NCBI GenBank assembly: GCA_037903475.1
Contig: JBAJFG010000492.1
Span: 868,001 to 932,000, forward strand
From: Ancylostoma caninum
Taxonomy: Eukaryota > Nematoda > Chromadorea > Rhabditida > Ancylostomatidae
DNA length: 64,000 bases
Direction: 5' to 3'
Below are positions 1 to 11,767 of this stretch, one piece after another (position 1 is the stretch's first letter; the number at the start of each line of letters is the position of its first letter). The position numbers were made by a program, and so were the translations under genes. The notes beneath the pieces were generated by a model, which saw only the letters and a list, made by a program, of their open reading frames with translations, made no database searches and was not told the DNA's origin.

Positions 1-107
1 TTAATTCAATCCCAGAAAGACGTTAATTGCGACAACAGCTAGAAACACTAGCCGTCAACAACAATAGTCGGTGAGTGAGGAAAATCAGGGCCTCGAATGT
101 GTTCTTC

Positions 108-247
108 CTGGGCTCTGATTCATGAAACACTAAGCGAAGCAGCGGATCTTGTGAGCGGCTATTCACTAAACCATGTAAGGATGCGAGGAACGTCGAAGTT
201 GCTTTGCCAACCTGGCCCTGACAGCTTATTCATGAATCCGAGCACTG
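108..247. mobile_element. Short foldback MITE, family G, copy 1
   Basis: The left end CTGGGCTCTGATTCATGAA is matched in inverted orientation by the right end (TTCATGAATCCGAGCACTG). The same terminal sequence recurs at 15573-15731 and 55745-55805, so this is a dispersed family of about 140-160 bp elements. No coding capacity is seen and no clear target duplication was identified. Confidence 0.5.
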
Positions 248-1235
248 AGTGCGTCAACAAAGCTACGCCCCACAGATCGCATCATATGGTTAAAATACGG
301 GGCTCTGAGTGATGTGTATATATTAGGCTGGTTGAAAAAGGATAAAATTATATAAAACAAGTACTAATGAGGCAGAATTGACGTTTAACACGAGCGAAAG
401 CATATAGGACATCGGATATCAAGGTTAACACAGCCAAAAGAAATCCAGAGCGAGAATGTACACATAAGATGATGCTTCACATCGCAGGTAGTAGAATAAT
501 GAAACGACAAGCAAATAAAAACACAAGGTTAGCAGTGAAGTGCCTCTTGGACCCGCTACCAAAGGACAAGTAAAGCACTAATTACAAGTTAACCACTAGT
601 CATGGAGATTTTAGTGGTGCGGATTTTACAAAACCACTGCATTTCAGAGATCCATCAACTGTGAATTGGTGGATGTTCTGTGTGCATCAAACATGCCATT
701 GCACTACAGGTTGGGTCATAAATCCGATGATAAAACGTGTTTTGGCTTCAAACGAGCATGTTCTCCCTTGAAGTCATGTTCAGCTGGGAGCCCGTCTCCG
801 GACGTTTTACCAGGACAGTGCTCAGGAACTTGGGTTTCGCCTGTTTCAGAACAGGGGAAACAATAAATTTTAGGACCTGCTGGATTTGTCGGGCGGCCAC
901 TCAATTGCACAGAATTAACCCAAGTGTGCTAGTGGGTTTTCACGGCACCTGAGACATAAGGTTCCTCAAAACCCCTTAGGAGTTGGGAAACTCCAGTAAA
1001 GAACTTCAAGAATGAGAAATAAATTTTTGCGCAACCATTTGCGCGCCGAGGCTTGCGACTTTACTCGATGTCAGGGGCACTGATTCCTAGCAGATGGAGG
1101 GAATTTCTAGATGTTTTCCTGTATAATGTTCGTTGGGAGTTATTGAATATAAATCATGTGACAATGTTCTAAATTGCTCTGAAAATCTTTTTCTGATCGA
1201 CCTTTTATTTGTTACCGTATTTTTGGCCTGTATAA
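248..1235. other. Intergenic, no supported gene
   Basis: The longest open stretch (666-866, +) is 66 codons, cysteine-containing, starts with a non-ATG codon and has no recognised domain. An alternative reading would make 650-712 a small exon after the acceptor TGCATTTCAG. Neither is convincing alone. Confidence 0.4.
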
Positions 1236-1243
1236 CTCCCATT

Positions 1244-2151
1244 CAGGGCACAGCACTAGGTGGTCAGTGTCGTTTGAAGAGTACCGAGTCCACTCGGATT
1301 CCGAAATGGGCTAAGTACCCACGTACTAGAGTCCCTTCAGGAAAAGAAGGTAGCCCTAAAAAAGTGACTTAAATACCGTTAGTGAGACGACGAATGATGT
1401 TTCAGCAAGAAATGCGTACTATTTAGCGAAGACAGCCTAAGTCATCTCAAATTCAAGCTAATATCCTCGAAAAACCGATCTCTGTGCGAACTGTTTGATC
1501 CCGCCAGAACTCGTTGAAACTTGTTATAGGACTTGTCAGATACAAGAAATTGTCATTGGGGCGCCTTTTTTCCCAAACTCGGAACTTTTTCAGGAAATTT
1601 CTCTCGTTTGAAGAAGTGTTCCGATACTCTGCCAACTCCAAGAAATGCGCCTAGGTGGTATCAACTCTCCCCCGAAGTGTCATCTTTCGTTTTTGAGAAA
1701 CCGTCTTCGTTTTTGAAAGAAAAAAAAACCGTCATTAATAGTCAAAAAATGGTCAAAAGCCACTTTTTGACCATTTTTGAAGGTTTTTCTTCAAAAGCGA
1801 AGAAGGTTTCTCAAGAACCAAGTGTGCCACTTTGGGGGGACACTTGTTGGTATAGTGCGCATCTACAGTCAAAATTTTAAAACGATATGTCTCCTACAGG
1901 TTAAGCAACACCTGATTATCCCTGGAGCGCGCTAGAGTGCAGGATAGGGAGGAGTTAATGGTTGAACGGCAGTGATCTTCAACCACGATTTTGATGATCC
2001 TACAGACGACGTGCCTCTCTGAAATCTGCTTGTATCCAACATCAGTAGAGGATTAGTGGTTGGCTACGCCCCGGCCATTGGTGCTAAGCCCCTGAATCTG
2101 CAGGAAGCTACCAAGTCCTGGTGGTCAATGACCACCTAGTGCTGCACCCTG
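1244..2151. mobile_element. Non-autonomous hAT-type element, copy 1
   Basis: This 908-bp element has about 23-bp terminal inverted repeats, CAGGGCACAGCACTAGGTGG on the left and the complement of CAGGGTGCAGCACTAGGTGG on the right. The 8-bp sequence CTCCCATT lies directly before it (1236-1243) and directly after it (2152-2159). CAGGG ends with 8-bp duplications are the signature of the hAT superfamily. An internal imperfect hairpin occupies roughly 1660-1860. A 115-codon open frame inside (1533-1880) follows the palindrome and is not a transposase. The second copy is at 24109-25018. Confidence 0.88.
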
Positions 2152-2159
2152 CTCCCATT

Positions 2160-4611
2160 GTTAAACACAATATGTGCAACCTTAATAGCACAAAGTAAAT
2201 AAAAGTGAAATACTTCGTGTAAAACCTATGGTTCCGCGGCAAAATAAAAAAAGCAACTTCTCACACATGAAATATGAGAAATTTAATCAAAAAAGATCAC
2301 TGCTCGTTGTTGCAGGAGATGAGGTTACCAATTAGCTGAGTGCATGGACATGCGATCATTCTTACCGAAAATGCGCCATGCGGACCCGCTATATATGGTC
2401 ATGAGCTCCAACCATGACCTAGAGACCCTTTTAATGGAGTTTGTCTTCCGAACTTCCTAGTCTGGAACTCGTGCGTTTCACGAGTCCTCATCTTCCCTAC
2501 CTCGTTTTGTCGCAATCTCAACTCGGCGTTATGATTGACAGATTGCGGACAAAGTGATACTCATGGGGCATCACGACCTGTTGTCCCCGTGTGGCCGCGC
2601 GACGCATGTGGTGTATCTCGCAAAATACGTCTGCCCGGAAACCGGTCCACTGTGGCTAAGTGATGCACATGGAGCAATATGAAAAAAATGACCTTTAGCA
2701 ACCCATGTTCGGCGTGCAAAAATAAGCTCGATCCGCAATATGTTACCTCGGATTTAGCCTCCAAACTGTTTAGGTACTGAGAACCTGCCTTTATCCGTGT
2801 ATCTTCAAAACAATGAAATCTAAATTACCTGATTACAGGCAGCAGAGCTCAACGTTAATTGTGAGTTAGTTTGCGACTCGACGCTCATTCTTGAGTCGCA
2901 GTCACCATCCCAGAAAATGCCGAGCCCTAGAGCTATGTATTCCACAAGATAAATGAATGTGGAAAATGTGAGACACAGCGCCGTGCTACGTACATGGTTT
3001 TTCTTCTCACCTTTTGTTGATGCTACACGGTTTGACGTGTACTAGATATATGGACAAAAAAGAGCTAGTGGGAAATGTGGTGCTTCCCGTCGAAGATGAG
3101 TTGAAGTGTTCCACTTCCGAATAGGGCATGGCTGATCGGTGAGCCGACCGAACGTCAGTGTGTTAATCACTAATGCTTTGTAGTCAGAAAGGGATATTTC
3201 GTTTTTTGGACTAAAAATAGACATGAAGACAAAGCGAATGCGAGTCCCTACGGGACCTAGAAAATCTGCATGTGCCATAATAATAGCACGTGTACAAGAA
3301 AATAATTGGAGCAAATCAAGAGATTCTTGATTTCACACCTCAACATAAAGTCCCTGTGAGTGCACGTATGGTAGCTCGATGGACGAGGAAGTACCTGCGG
3401 TAAATGTTTGTAGCTCAGAAAATACCTACAAAGATGTTAATAATGATATAAACATTTCAAAAGAAACAGTGACTTTTCGCTGGTGGGTTTAGCCGCAGGA
3501 GGATGACTCGACACATTCAAATACGTAGAAAGTTTGACTTCCGAGGAAACACTCATCTTATAGTGGTTAACTGAAGCGGATATGATCATGTATTAGTACA
3601 GCGGAAATGGGTGCAACCATTCTTGCAACACTGCCCATGAGAAAACTCCGAAAAACTCACCCATTAGGCATAATGATGAGGAAACTCCATCTTGGTGAAC
3701 GAACGGGAACAATGTTTGGTTTAGTTTTCTCAACACGTTTACATAAACCTGCAGAAGGATTACAGAATAAGATGGAACGCCTCATGAACTAGCACTGGTG
3801 AAACGAACAAGGAAATGTGCGGTGACGAAATTGAGGTGAAGCTGAACAATGTGAACCTCATTTAGTGTGTTGTCTGGTTTTCAATATGAAGTTTATGTGC
3901 GACCTTATGCACTCGCACTGCGAGGCAATTTTTGACGGTATCCCTTTAAAAAGTATGCCTTGTTAACGTATGTACGACATATATGATAAGAAGCCCACTG
4001 TATATCTCGAATGCTACAATGGAAATATTGCAAGAGAACCTCAGCTATAATGGAGAATGGTTGCAATAACCATGGGGGGATTAATGAACGTTCCCAGGAA
4101 GTCTCGGGCTTCCTGGTAGCCTAAAAACTACAACTTTTTTTCCTGAAGAAATTGCTGTACTCCACTACGCTCAATGCCCACTGCCCACTTCCTCAATTTG
4201 CCTCGAGCCTAACGAAATTCTGGCACAAAATGTCGCGATTTTTAGCAAAAAAAAAGCGTTCAGGGTATACACATACGCGAGCAGCCATGCCCTTTCTCGG
4301 GAACATTCATGAATACTACGCTATAATGGCTGCAGAGAAATATAGAAAAACACAGGTTAGCAATTACTCTTTTTGCTGTTGTTAGTTTGTAAGTTCAGAA
4401 ATTTAGCACACACTTTCTAGGAAAAGGCTACAGTAGGGAAAAAAGACTGCAATGTTTGGTTTTCGGTCCGTAACTTCTCTCAAAGGAGACATGGAAGTTC
4501 AAATTTCCACGAGAGTCACAGAAACTCATTTGAATAAGAAATAAATTGACATCTTCCCATTCACCTACTACTTTTTTCTAAATGAAACAGATTCATTCAC
4601 AGAGGTCGAGA
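2160..4611. other. Intergenic, no supported gene
   Basis: AT-rich DNA with only short open frames (at most 90 codons). No domain, splice-consistent exon or repeat end was recognised. Confidence 0.4.
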
Positions 4612-4991
4612 TCTGTGATTTGGTACAAAGCATTCCCAATGTCTCACAGAATAAGGTCTATCGGAGGGATATTAGCGCACATTGGGTTTATCAACCAGAA
4701 GTCAATGTATACACATTTTCTAGCATGTACTCAGAATCCCCAAAACAACTTGTTGGCAAGTGTTTGGCGAACAAGTTTTCGAAACTTGCTCGCCCCAAAG
4801 CTTGTTGACAACTTGTTTTCGCCTTTCTTCGTAGGCAGTCTGTAGGTCGGACAAAAACCCTCAAAATCGTTGAGGGTCGTCGATTGAGGACGCCTTCATT
4901 GTCGTTGATGGTAAACGCTTTTCAAAAATTCCACCGGGTTAACCTTCATGCTCTAAGTATTTGCTTCACATGTTACGCGGGTGAGGGCGCT

Positions 4992-5048
<57 letters not shown>

Positions 5049-5303
5049 ACAAACTGGGGGGGGGGGGGGGGCGTTGTCCGTAACTTGCTACAAGTTATTC
5101 TTGGAAAAACTGGCCAACAAGTTGTTTTTTTCTTCCTCTTGCCGACAAGATGTCGGGAGAAAGTTTTGCACACAACTTGTTTTGGAGTGGCATGATGACG
5201 TCAAACTTGTCGACAACGATTTGCTAGTTGCCCTCTTATTTGCGCTGAGATTCCAACAATAGAGCTTATCCTGTTCAACATTGTGTATACCATCAAACCA
5301 CAT
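4612..5303. repeat. Imperfect foldback repeat around a TC microsatellite
   Basis: The left arm (about 4640-4810) and the complement of the right arm (about 5085-5300) share AAAACAACTTGTTGGC, a RATAAGSTCTAT block and a TYAGCGCA block in the same order. The arms are diverged. The loop contains a pure (TC)n run and a poly-G run. Open frames across it on both strands come from the repeat. Confidence 0.55.
4995..5071. repeat. (TC)n microsatellite with a poly-G tract
   Basis: About 25 TC dinucleotides run to 5044. After a short spacer, 16 consecutive G residues occupy 5056-5071. Both sit in the loop of the foldback at 4612-5303. Confidence 0.95.
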
Positions 5304-6209
5304 ATTTCGACCAAAGCAAATAGAACTATATATTAAAAAAAGTAATTAGTAAAATGGGGAGGCTCTCACCTACTTCTTAATCACATAAACACCGACAACT
5401 CTCATGAAAAATTTGCACTTGCAAAACCTATCAGGCTTGGGATGTTGAACCAAAAGTTGCAAGCTTTTTGCCCGCTACTGTATGTGAATTTTGAACCAGC
5501 CTATACTGCACGCTCCAATACGCTCTAATACAGTCTAATATGCCTACACTATTAATATGCACGCAGGGCATACCATGAGGACATATTAAGTGGATACTCC
5601 ATAACTTCTTGGATCTCTTGTGAATAGTTGGATAAAATTGGAAGTTATGAATGACAAAGGTCTCTCATAGGAACTGTTTAAATAAATGCTGTGGTTCGTT
5701 TAGATAACTACCCCATATTTTGCCCTTCAGAGAGGAACTAGTTTCAAGTAAGGTAAAGGGATCAATGGGAGAAATAGGTTCCGGATTCATGTGGAAGTTT
5801 GAAAGAATGAATGCTAGCAAATTTGAAACGACAATCCACGTTGCGTTTTGAATAACAGTAGTGAGCGGAGATCGAAACCAAGGATACAAATTTGTATTCG
5901 TTGACATATCTAGTAATTTCCTCCTTCACCGCAGCCTGTTATTCTGTTTTTTTGACGGCTAGTTGAATATGTCATAAATGTGACTATAAACGCCTGTTCT
6001 CTCGACAGATGTCACATGGGATTGGATGAAAACAAATTGGCATGTAACGATGGACTTGGGATTATCCAGGCCCACATCCATGTATAAGCTCGGCTGTCCC
6101 AGAAGTGAAGCAATCAAGGAACACTATCCATCAAAGATATCAGGGAATGGGCAGTGCTTCGGTCCAGCCGTGTGAGAATAGGTTCCGATTAAACTTGCTG
6201 GATATGTTC
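5304..6209. other. Intergenic, no supported gene
   Basis: The longest open frame (5665-5907, -) has 80 codons and no recognised domain. Nothing else is supported. Confidence 0.35.
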
Positions 6210-7240
6210 CAGACAGGTTTACAAAAGAGCATCGTAATTAGATCCATTCTTTTGTATCCACTGGAGCTGTCAATAATGGAAAAGTTTCTATCAAGTGCTG
6301 AGGAGAGGAGAGGTGCCACAGGTTATTGTGTAACGTCTGGTCAATTATTTAGAAGGGATCACCCGCCTTGATAAAATACCGAAAGAGATGGTGCGAAGAA
6401 AAATGCAAAGTGCCCCCATCCAAGAAGAGATATGTAAGATCACAACGCCTGAAATGGTATGGGCATCTATCTGCTGAGGAGAAACAAGCACCACTCTGGC
6501 CGTGAAGTTTTGTGCGTGGAAATCGCCGAGAAACGAACAAGAGGTGCCCCGAAGGAGCGATGAAAACACAGAATTAAGAAAGATTTAGAGGATTTGGATT
6601 CACACAAGGATCTTAAAGGCAGCAGGAGCTGAAATCCTCGACTCCGAGCTGAGCTGTGGGTGATGAAGTACAGATTTAGCACATCATAAATGTGAAACGA
6701 ACACAGACAATGATGGCTTACCTGCAGAGAAAATGGAACATTCGTCGCGAACACGCCTGGCCGTGCTCGCGCGCGGACGAGTTTTCCCCGGCGCAAAAAC
6801 CATTGCGGTGCGTGGTTTGGCGCAAAGGGAAAACGAAATGCATTCAATTCGCAGGGTTTCATGGCTGGACTCGGCCAAAACCACGCGCCGCAATGGCTTT
6901 CGCGCCGGGGAAAACTCGTCCGCGCACGAACACGGCCAGGCGTGTTCGCGACGAATGTTCCATTTTCTCTGCAGGTAAGCCATGATTGTCTGTGCTCATT
7001 TTACATTTATGATGTGCTAAATCTGTACTTCACCACCCACAGCTCAGCTCACATTCGAGAATTTCAGCTCCTGCTGCCTTTAAGCAAGATGTCTTGAAGA
7101 TGTGATGAATTTCAAGAGCAGGGAGAAGTGTTTAACATCAAGCTGGACACGATTGATTGGATGATTGAAGATGTTAGACCTACTGTTGAGCTCTACGCAA
7201 GCACAAATCGATGTTAATCGTTCTTCGCGATATAGAGGTC
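6210..7240 (+). pseudogene. RTE-type LINE, 3' part of ORF, split by a MITE
   Basis: Translated fragments match the C-terminal region that follows the reverse transcriptase of nematode RTE LINEs. They are LLYPLEL (the LLYG-EC segment), GITRLDKIPKEMVRRKMQSA, RLKWYGHLSAEEK, then RTRGAPKER and KKDLEDLDSHKDL. They lie in more than one frame with stops, so the copy is dead. A TTAA-flanked hairpin element interrupts the frame at 6613-7083. The LINE resumes after it with QDVLKM and ISRAGR, as expected if the MITE landed in the coding region. It ends at a (TAAA)n tail. The 5' part, with endonuclease and catalytic RT motifs, is missing. Confidence 0.72.
6613..7083. mobile_element. TTAA-flanked hairpin MITE, copy 1
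   Basis: TTAA lies at both ends (6613-6616 and 7080-7083), with inverted ends AGGCAGCAGGAGCTGAAAT. The whole element is nearly palindromic and its CpG-rich core folds back, with arms starting near ATGGCTTACCTGCAGAG and its complement. A close copy in the same orientation is at 42072-42542. Apparent 80-99 codon frames on both strands are products of the palindrome. The element sits inside the LINE coding region. Confidence 0.88.
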
Positions 7241-7288
7241 TAATAAATAAATAAATAAATAAATAAATAATAAATAAATAAATAAATA
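7241..7288. repeat. (TAAA)n simple repeat, probable LINE 3' tail
   Basis: About twelve TAAA/TAATAAA units follow the LINE remnant. RTE-type LINEs commonly end in short tandem repeats, so this is probably the tail of the copy at 6210-7240. Confidence 0.8.
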
Positions 7289-7430
7289 GGAGAACTCCAT
7301 GTCATAGAACATGACGCCCGGGACGGCGCTTTTTGGCGCAGTAGAACCCGTACAGGGGACTCTGCGACAAAGCGGGACAAACGCTAAGGAGGAGGAAGAG
7401 AAGAAGTTTATTAGAATATTTCTCCTCCAA
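7289..7430 (+). pseudogene. Second RTE LINE C-terminus and 3' tail
   Basis: A plus-strand frame reads ELHVIEHDARDGAFWRRSRT and ends GDSATKRDKR before a TAA near 7365. That is the typical C-terminus of RTE ORF2 (consensus like WRRRTRTADPATKRDKR). It is followed by a GGAGGAGGAAGAG-type tail. Only this terminal fragment is present, directly downstream of another LINE tail. Confidence 0.65.
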
Positions 7431-8650
7431 AAGCCTGTGCATTGTCTTGCCCTCTTCTCTGCTGAATAGAGAAGTGTTTAACGAATTTTTGAGCTAAGAC
7501 GTGGTTCTGCACGAAGCTCCTGCTTCGGGGCGAAGGGGTGTTTGCAATTAAGAAATAGTCTGAATGCACTTCTATTAAACTAGACATACAACGTCATCTC
7601 ATCACCACGGAGAAATGAGACAGCAAACAATGTACTATACAATAACTTAGGCCCCCTGCATAGTCATTCGAAACAAGCACTTGTTGACAGGAAGAAACGA
7701 AGTATATATTTTTTAGCATTAGTACTCCTGAAAATAGTGAACACTAATGAACACTAGAATTTTGAGGTTTTTTTTTCGAGTGATCACGTTTAAGCCACGT
7801 CATTTCGTTGTTACGACAGTGCAAATTTGTTTCCTGTTATTGAGGCCCGCATTCTTCATTGTCGCTGTTATTTTTTCTTCAGGATTAGGCCAAACCTATC
7901 CTACCATCCACTTTTCCTGAATTGTAATGTTGTAAGGTAAAGTTCCACAGAATATCCCACCACTTACCAGTATTGCTTACGTTTTCGGCACTATCCATCT
8001 CGTTTTGATGGCGTATAAAACGCATTTACTTGGTCGTCCTCTGAGTCACCACCTCATATAGCAACCCCTACTGCGTTTGCACATTCTTGGACACATGCGT
8101 TTGCAAATATTACCCAAAGAACTCGAATTTCATAGAAGTGTAATTTCTGCTCTTCATCTATGCCCTTATCACGGTATGTGAGCCGCGTTAGCAGTAGATA
8201 GTGGAGTAAAACAAGTAACGAAGTACGTGGTGGTTGGATGGATGGTTTTCAGAACCTCAATTCTACTCGTTTGTCATCACTGAGAAGTATCTGTTGCCTT
8301 GGTGTTTGCCACATCCATCTAGCCCTTTCTCAACCATGTACTGTTTTTGCTTCATGATTTTCGTGGCAACTTGACACTCCTCTGTTATGCAACTGCTTGT
8401 TTACACTAATTGGTAATGAAAAATTCATCTCAAATTCGTCTGAATGTTCAGCGTGTTGATGAAATTCTCAGTAGGCAATAACACGTTTAGAATAGAAACA
8501 GCATTATATCGCATTCATCCATGGAAGCCCAATTTTCTAGGCAAAAACTGAGTATATTAAGTCCAAGAGACATGTCTTGGTCAGAGAATGCTATTACTGA
8601 TAAGAATAGCCAATAATATCATTTTCTGCTGACCCACTCTTTCGTTCTAG
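7431..8650. other. Intergenic or intron, upstream of a candidate exon
   Basis: No recognised repeat. A possible two-exon minus-strand mini-ORF near 8040-7890 has a GTAAGT donor and a 51-bp intron but would encode only about 29 residues, so it is not called. Upstream exons of the plus-strand candidate exon at 8651 may lie here but were not identified. Confidence 0.3.
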
Positions 8651-8772
8651 ATGAGCACAAAGTCAAGAACATTGCCGGTAATACCATGGATCCAACTACT
8701 GAAGCGGATGTAGCAGGAAAGCAACTCACTTTTGCACACATTGGAAATGGGCATCGAGTTACCTATGTTTGA
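8651..8772 (+). CDS. Candidate terminal exon of an unknown gene
   Basis: After an acceptor-like TTTCGTTCTAG the plus strand opens in phase 2 and reads DEHKVKNIAGNTMDPTTEAD then VAGKQLTFAHIGNGHRVTYV, followed by TGA at 8770-8772. The composition (charged, few rare residues) is unlike the surrounding random frames. No family was recognised. Upstream exons were not found, so either the gene is 5'-incomplete here or the exon is a fragment. The call rests on the acceptor site and the coding quality alone. Confidence 0.38.
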
Positions 8773-8802
8773 GAGGAATTCTCTCCAAAGGAAGTGGGAC
8801 GA

Positions 8803-9219
8803 CTAGATAGGGCCAGACAGGACACGGTACAGAATACGTGTGCTTATTACATGTACGCATGCGTTGAGAAGACGTATACTCTGACCTTCAGAAGTGTTCT
8901 CAAAGCATGCAATGATTAAAATACGCCCTCCATTCAACTTCGTAAATATAGCGGTAAATGTGTCTGTCGATATGAAGTAGACGTGGCATAAATAGTAAGT
9001 GACTGAACAAATAACATTGCCAACAAAAGCTCTCAAGCAGTAAATCGCTGAAATTTCACCAACACTTACATTTTTCAACTTCGCGGGTGCAAATTCGCTT
9101 GCAGTTAGTTTCCCTACTAGCCCATATGCACGGTGAGCGTGGGATACTGCTCCTCTACAAGCCCATATATGAGGCAAGCGTCTAATACTTAAGTATATAT
9201 GAAAGTACAATACTTTCAT
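8803..9219 (-). CDS. Hypothetical 138-codon ORF
   Basis: This uninterrupted ATG-initiated minus-strand frame is the second longest in the window after the RT fragment. It has a hydrophobic stretch around residues 64-85 (YCLRAFVGNVICSVTYYLCH) and no recognised domain. A GTAAGT site after LTASEFAPAKLKN suggests part of it could instead be an exon, but the next acceptor lies only 22 bp away, too close for an intron. It could be chance. Confidence 0.25.
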   Translation of the reverse strand: MKVLYFHIYLSIRRLPHIWACRGAVSHAHRAYGLVGKLTASEFAPAKLKNVSVGEISAIYCLRAFVGNVICSVTYYLCHVYFISTDTFTAIFTKLNGGRILIIACFENTSEGQSIRLLNACVHVISTRILYRVLSGPI

Positions 9220-10868
9220 AAAGCATCTGCGCAGTTGGAAGTTCTCAATTAATTTCCATGTTAGGATAAGGAAGAGGCGAAGCCTTGGGAGAGGCTACAG
9301 TCGTGGAATTTCATTTGTAACTGGTGAGAAAGTCAAAGCTTACGTATATACAGGAACGAATAAGAATGAAACGACATCGAGACTTTGACCAGTAATCCAG
9401 GAACTAATTCGAGTATCTAAACATTCATGGAAGAGAAGGCCTTGTTGACCTTCTCATCTTTACGGCAGAACTGCAACATTCTCTCTTGTCTTATCATTTG
9501 AGAACTAGAATTATTTTTAGTGGAGTGTGTGGATACAAATTCACGTGACAACATTCGATCCTGACGATATGACTAACCCATCTGCGCATACTATTTTTGA
9601 AGACCACACCAATTTCTCTCCAGCTTATAATAAAGGCCCTGAAGTGGCTTATAACAACAACATCGTCCCCTCACGTCTGTGAATGGGCATTTGTCTTGAA
9701 TGAAGGCAAGGACAACATTTAGAAAAAATGTCAAAGGGTGCAAGAAAATCTAATCACGATTTATTATTCTTGTTATACATTAATGATTAGCTCGTTTTGT
9801 CCCAAAAGTGGAGGTCATTTAGTGAGTTTTATCCAAATGCACTGTCGATACTAAGCGCCCCAATTTTAAGTTTAAATGTAAATTTTGAATGTGCAGAACG
9901 CAACACTGTAAGTGGTTTTGTAGTACATGGCGAGGTTGTGTTAATGCTATGGGCTTCAATTCTGAAGGAAAATTCTAGAAGGATATAGGTGTTCATTCGA
10001 GAGCGCGGCAGGTTTTGCCTTTGACCGAGTTTGTTGAAAAGACCTGGACGATGTGGATTTCTTGGATTTGGTGGGGTGTGGATTAAGGCCGGGTGAGAGG
10101 AAAGCTTAATGGATTATGTATTAATTTTTGAGAGACGTGGGTCTGCTTATTAAAATCCACTTTGTGGTCTAATACCGTAATTGGTTGGAAAACTTAAGAG
10201 GGAGAGTTCTATGAGAAAAGAAGTGTGAGGCCAGGTGGATAAAGTTGTTTAGAGCTTATTCAACATTTGTCACCATCTAACACGACAATATCGCTGATGA
10301 AGTCTGCAATTATTGCACGGTCAAGAAGGATGTGTCATTACTCTGTGGAATTGAAACTTTTTACTTGAAATCTACCATCATACGTACTCTTCATTCGGTT
10401 TTTTTCCTACGTGATAACTTGGCAGAATTACATGGGAATTGTTTCGTGCTTTACTTCGTTCTCATGATCCTTCCAGGTGTTGCAAATTCACCGAGCTTTG
10501 AGGTGGTCCTGTACCAGCTGGCGTGGGTTCGCCGGAGCTCCTAAAACGCAGCTCTAGAACTTCTTCATACCCATTTCGCGGCTCTTCGCACGTTTTCTTG
10601 GGCGCTTCCAAAAGTTTATTTGGTAGCATAAGAGGTGTGCTCTTGTTTGGTTACAATGATTTCTTGAAGAAGAATTCGATTAATGGGAAATATATGGCAA
10701 ACTTTCGACGCGTATTTCGGGGACTTAACTACAGTCCTTCTCGAAAACGCTTGCCTCATGCTTCACCGCCCATCTGCTAAGTCGCGCCGCATCACCTATG
10801 CATTATCATACGTGGTGTGACGTGGCTAAGCTGACAGGCGGTTCAGCGCGAGGAAAGGATTTTTGAGA
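9220..10868. other. Intergenic, no supported gene
   Basis: Two plus-strand frames at 10332-10544 and 10523-10780 (70 and 85 codons) are unrecognised and lack splice support. No repeat ends were seen. Confidence 0.35.
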
Positions 10869-11011
10869 AAGACTGTGTGCATTATGGATTGTTTTGTTGC
10901 AGCCAAACACGAGATTGTTAGTATCTTTATTAGGCTGACGTTTCGGCGAGTTCCCCTTCTTCAGAGCCTGTCAGGTGTGGAGCAAAGGCGATCACACGCA
11001 CTAGCATGCGC
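10869..11011 (-). mobile_element. Penelope-like element terminal fragment
   Basis: On the minus strand the sequence reads CTGAAGAAGGGG...CTCGCCGAAACGTC followed by CCTAATAAAG. This is the conserved terminal motif seen at the other Penelope-like ends in this window (for example 30912-30960). Only the terminal part is present. A TTAA element begins directly beside it at 11012. Confidence 0.5.
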
Positions 11012-11767
11012 TTAAAGGCAGTACCCACGGAAATTTTCATGTCTGAGATTCTGATGGTTTTCCAACCTTAGCAATAGTCCGAGCAATTCGACGAAGAAAG
11101 TAGAGCGGAATACTCAACCGTTTCTAGGATATAAATAGTCAAATGTCCAAGATCCTGGATCAGCAGAATCAGCGTGGGGTCGTTCGATCGAGTTGTGGCG
11201 GCAGAGGAGCGTTGCTACCAACTGATTTGGTGGCCAGCCATTTTGTTTCTTCTAATTTTAAACTATTTGTCAGTCCTTAGCTTGATTCTTGCACATTTCT
11301 AAGCACAACCTATTTTTCTATTCGTCATTTTACAAAAAAATCTACTTGTTCAATTGCTTATATGGCTGATTTCCGCCTGTGCCTCATTTGCGAATTGTTT
11401 CATGCTTCTGGGATCGCTTTAGAACTCGTTGGTGTGCCTGCGAAACTTTGACTAGTCAGGGCAGGATTTTGAGGTTTCCTTTCCCTCAATCAACCTTAGG
11501 AACGCTGCAAAACGATGCAAAAAACCGACTTCGCCGTCCAAACAGCTGACAAAAACGGCAGCGGTATCGACTTTGGATCGGTCCACATTGAATAGATCGC
11601 GCAACTCGGCCCAAACTGCTCAAGGGCGATGAGCTAAGAGGTCGGAGAAAAGTGGGATTTTGAAGGTTTTGACTGTTTTGAGCATTGTGACAGTGTTCAC
11701 CCCACGAGATTACCCCGAACTTAAACAAAATCTCAGGGTCGAAAATTTTCGTGGGTGCTGCCTTTGA
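11012..11767. mobile_element. TTAA-type element, subfamily B, copy 1
   Basis: The ends TTAAAGGCAGTACCCACGG and the complement of CCGTGGGTGCTGCCTTTGA (ATTTTCGTGGGTGCTGCCTTTGA in place) are inverted repeats. The right TTAA has mutated to TTGA. Its internal sequence is repeated in inverted orientation in the element at 60967-62408. The shared segments include CGATCGAGTTGTGGCGGC and the block near GATCGGTCCACATTGAATAG. No transposase is encoded. Confidence 0.8.

Noticed and set aside
1533..1880. 115-codon ORF (and the related 127-codon frame at 24384)
   Set aside because: Both fall inside the non-autonomous hAT-type elements and follow their internal hairpin. They show no transposase motif.
4981..5262. 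93-codon ORF with a Leu-Ser repeat
   Set aside because: It is produced by the (TC)n microsatellite and lies inside a foldback repeat.
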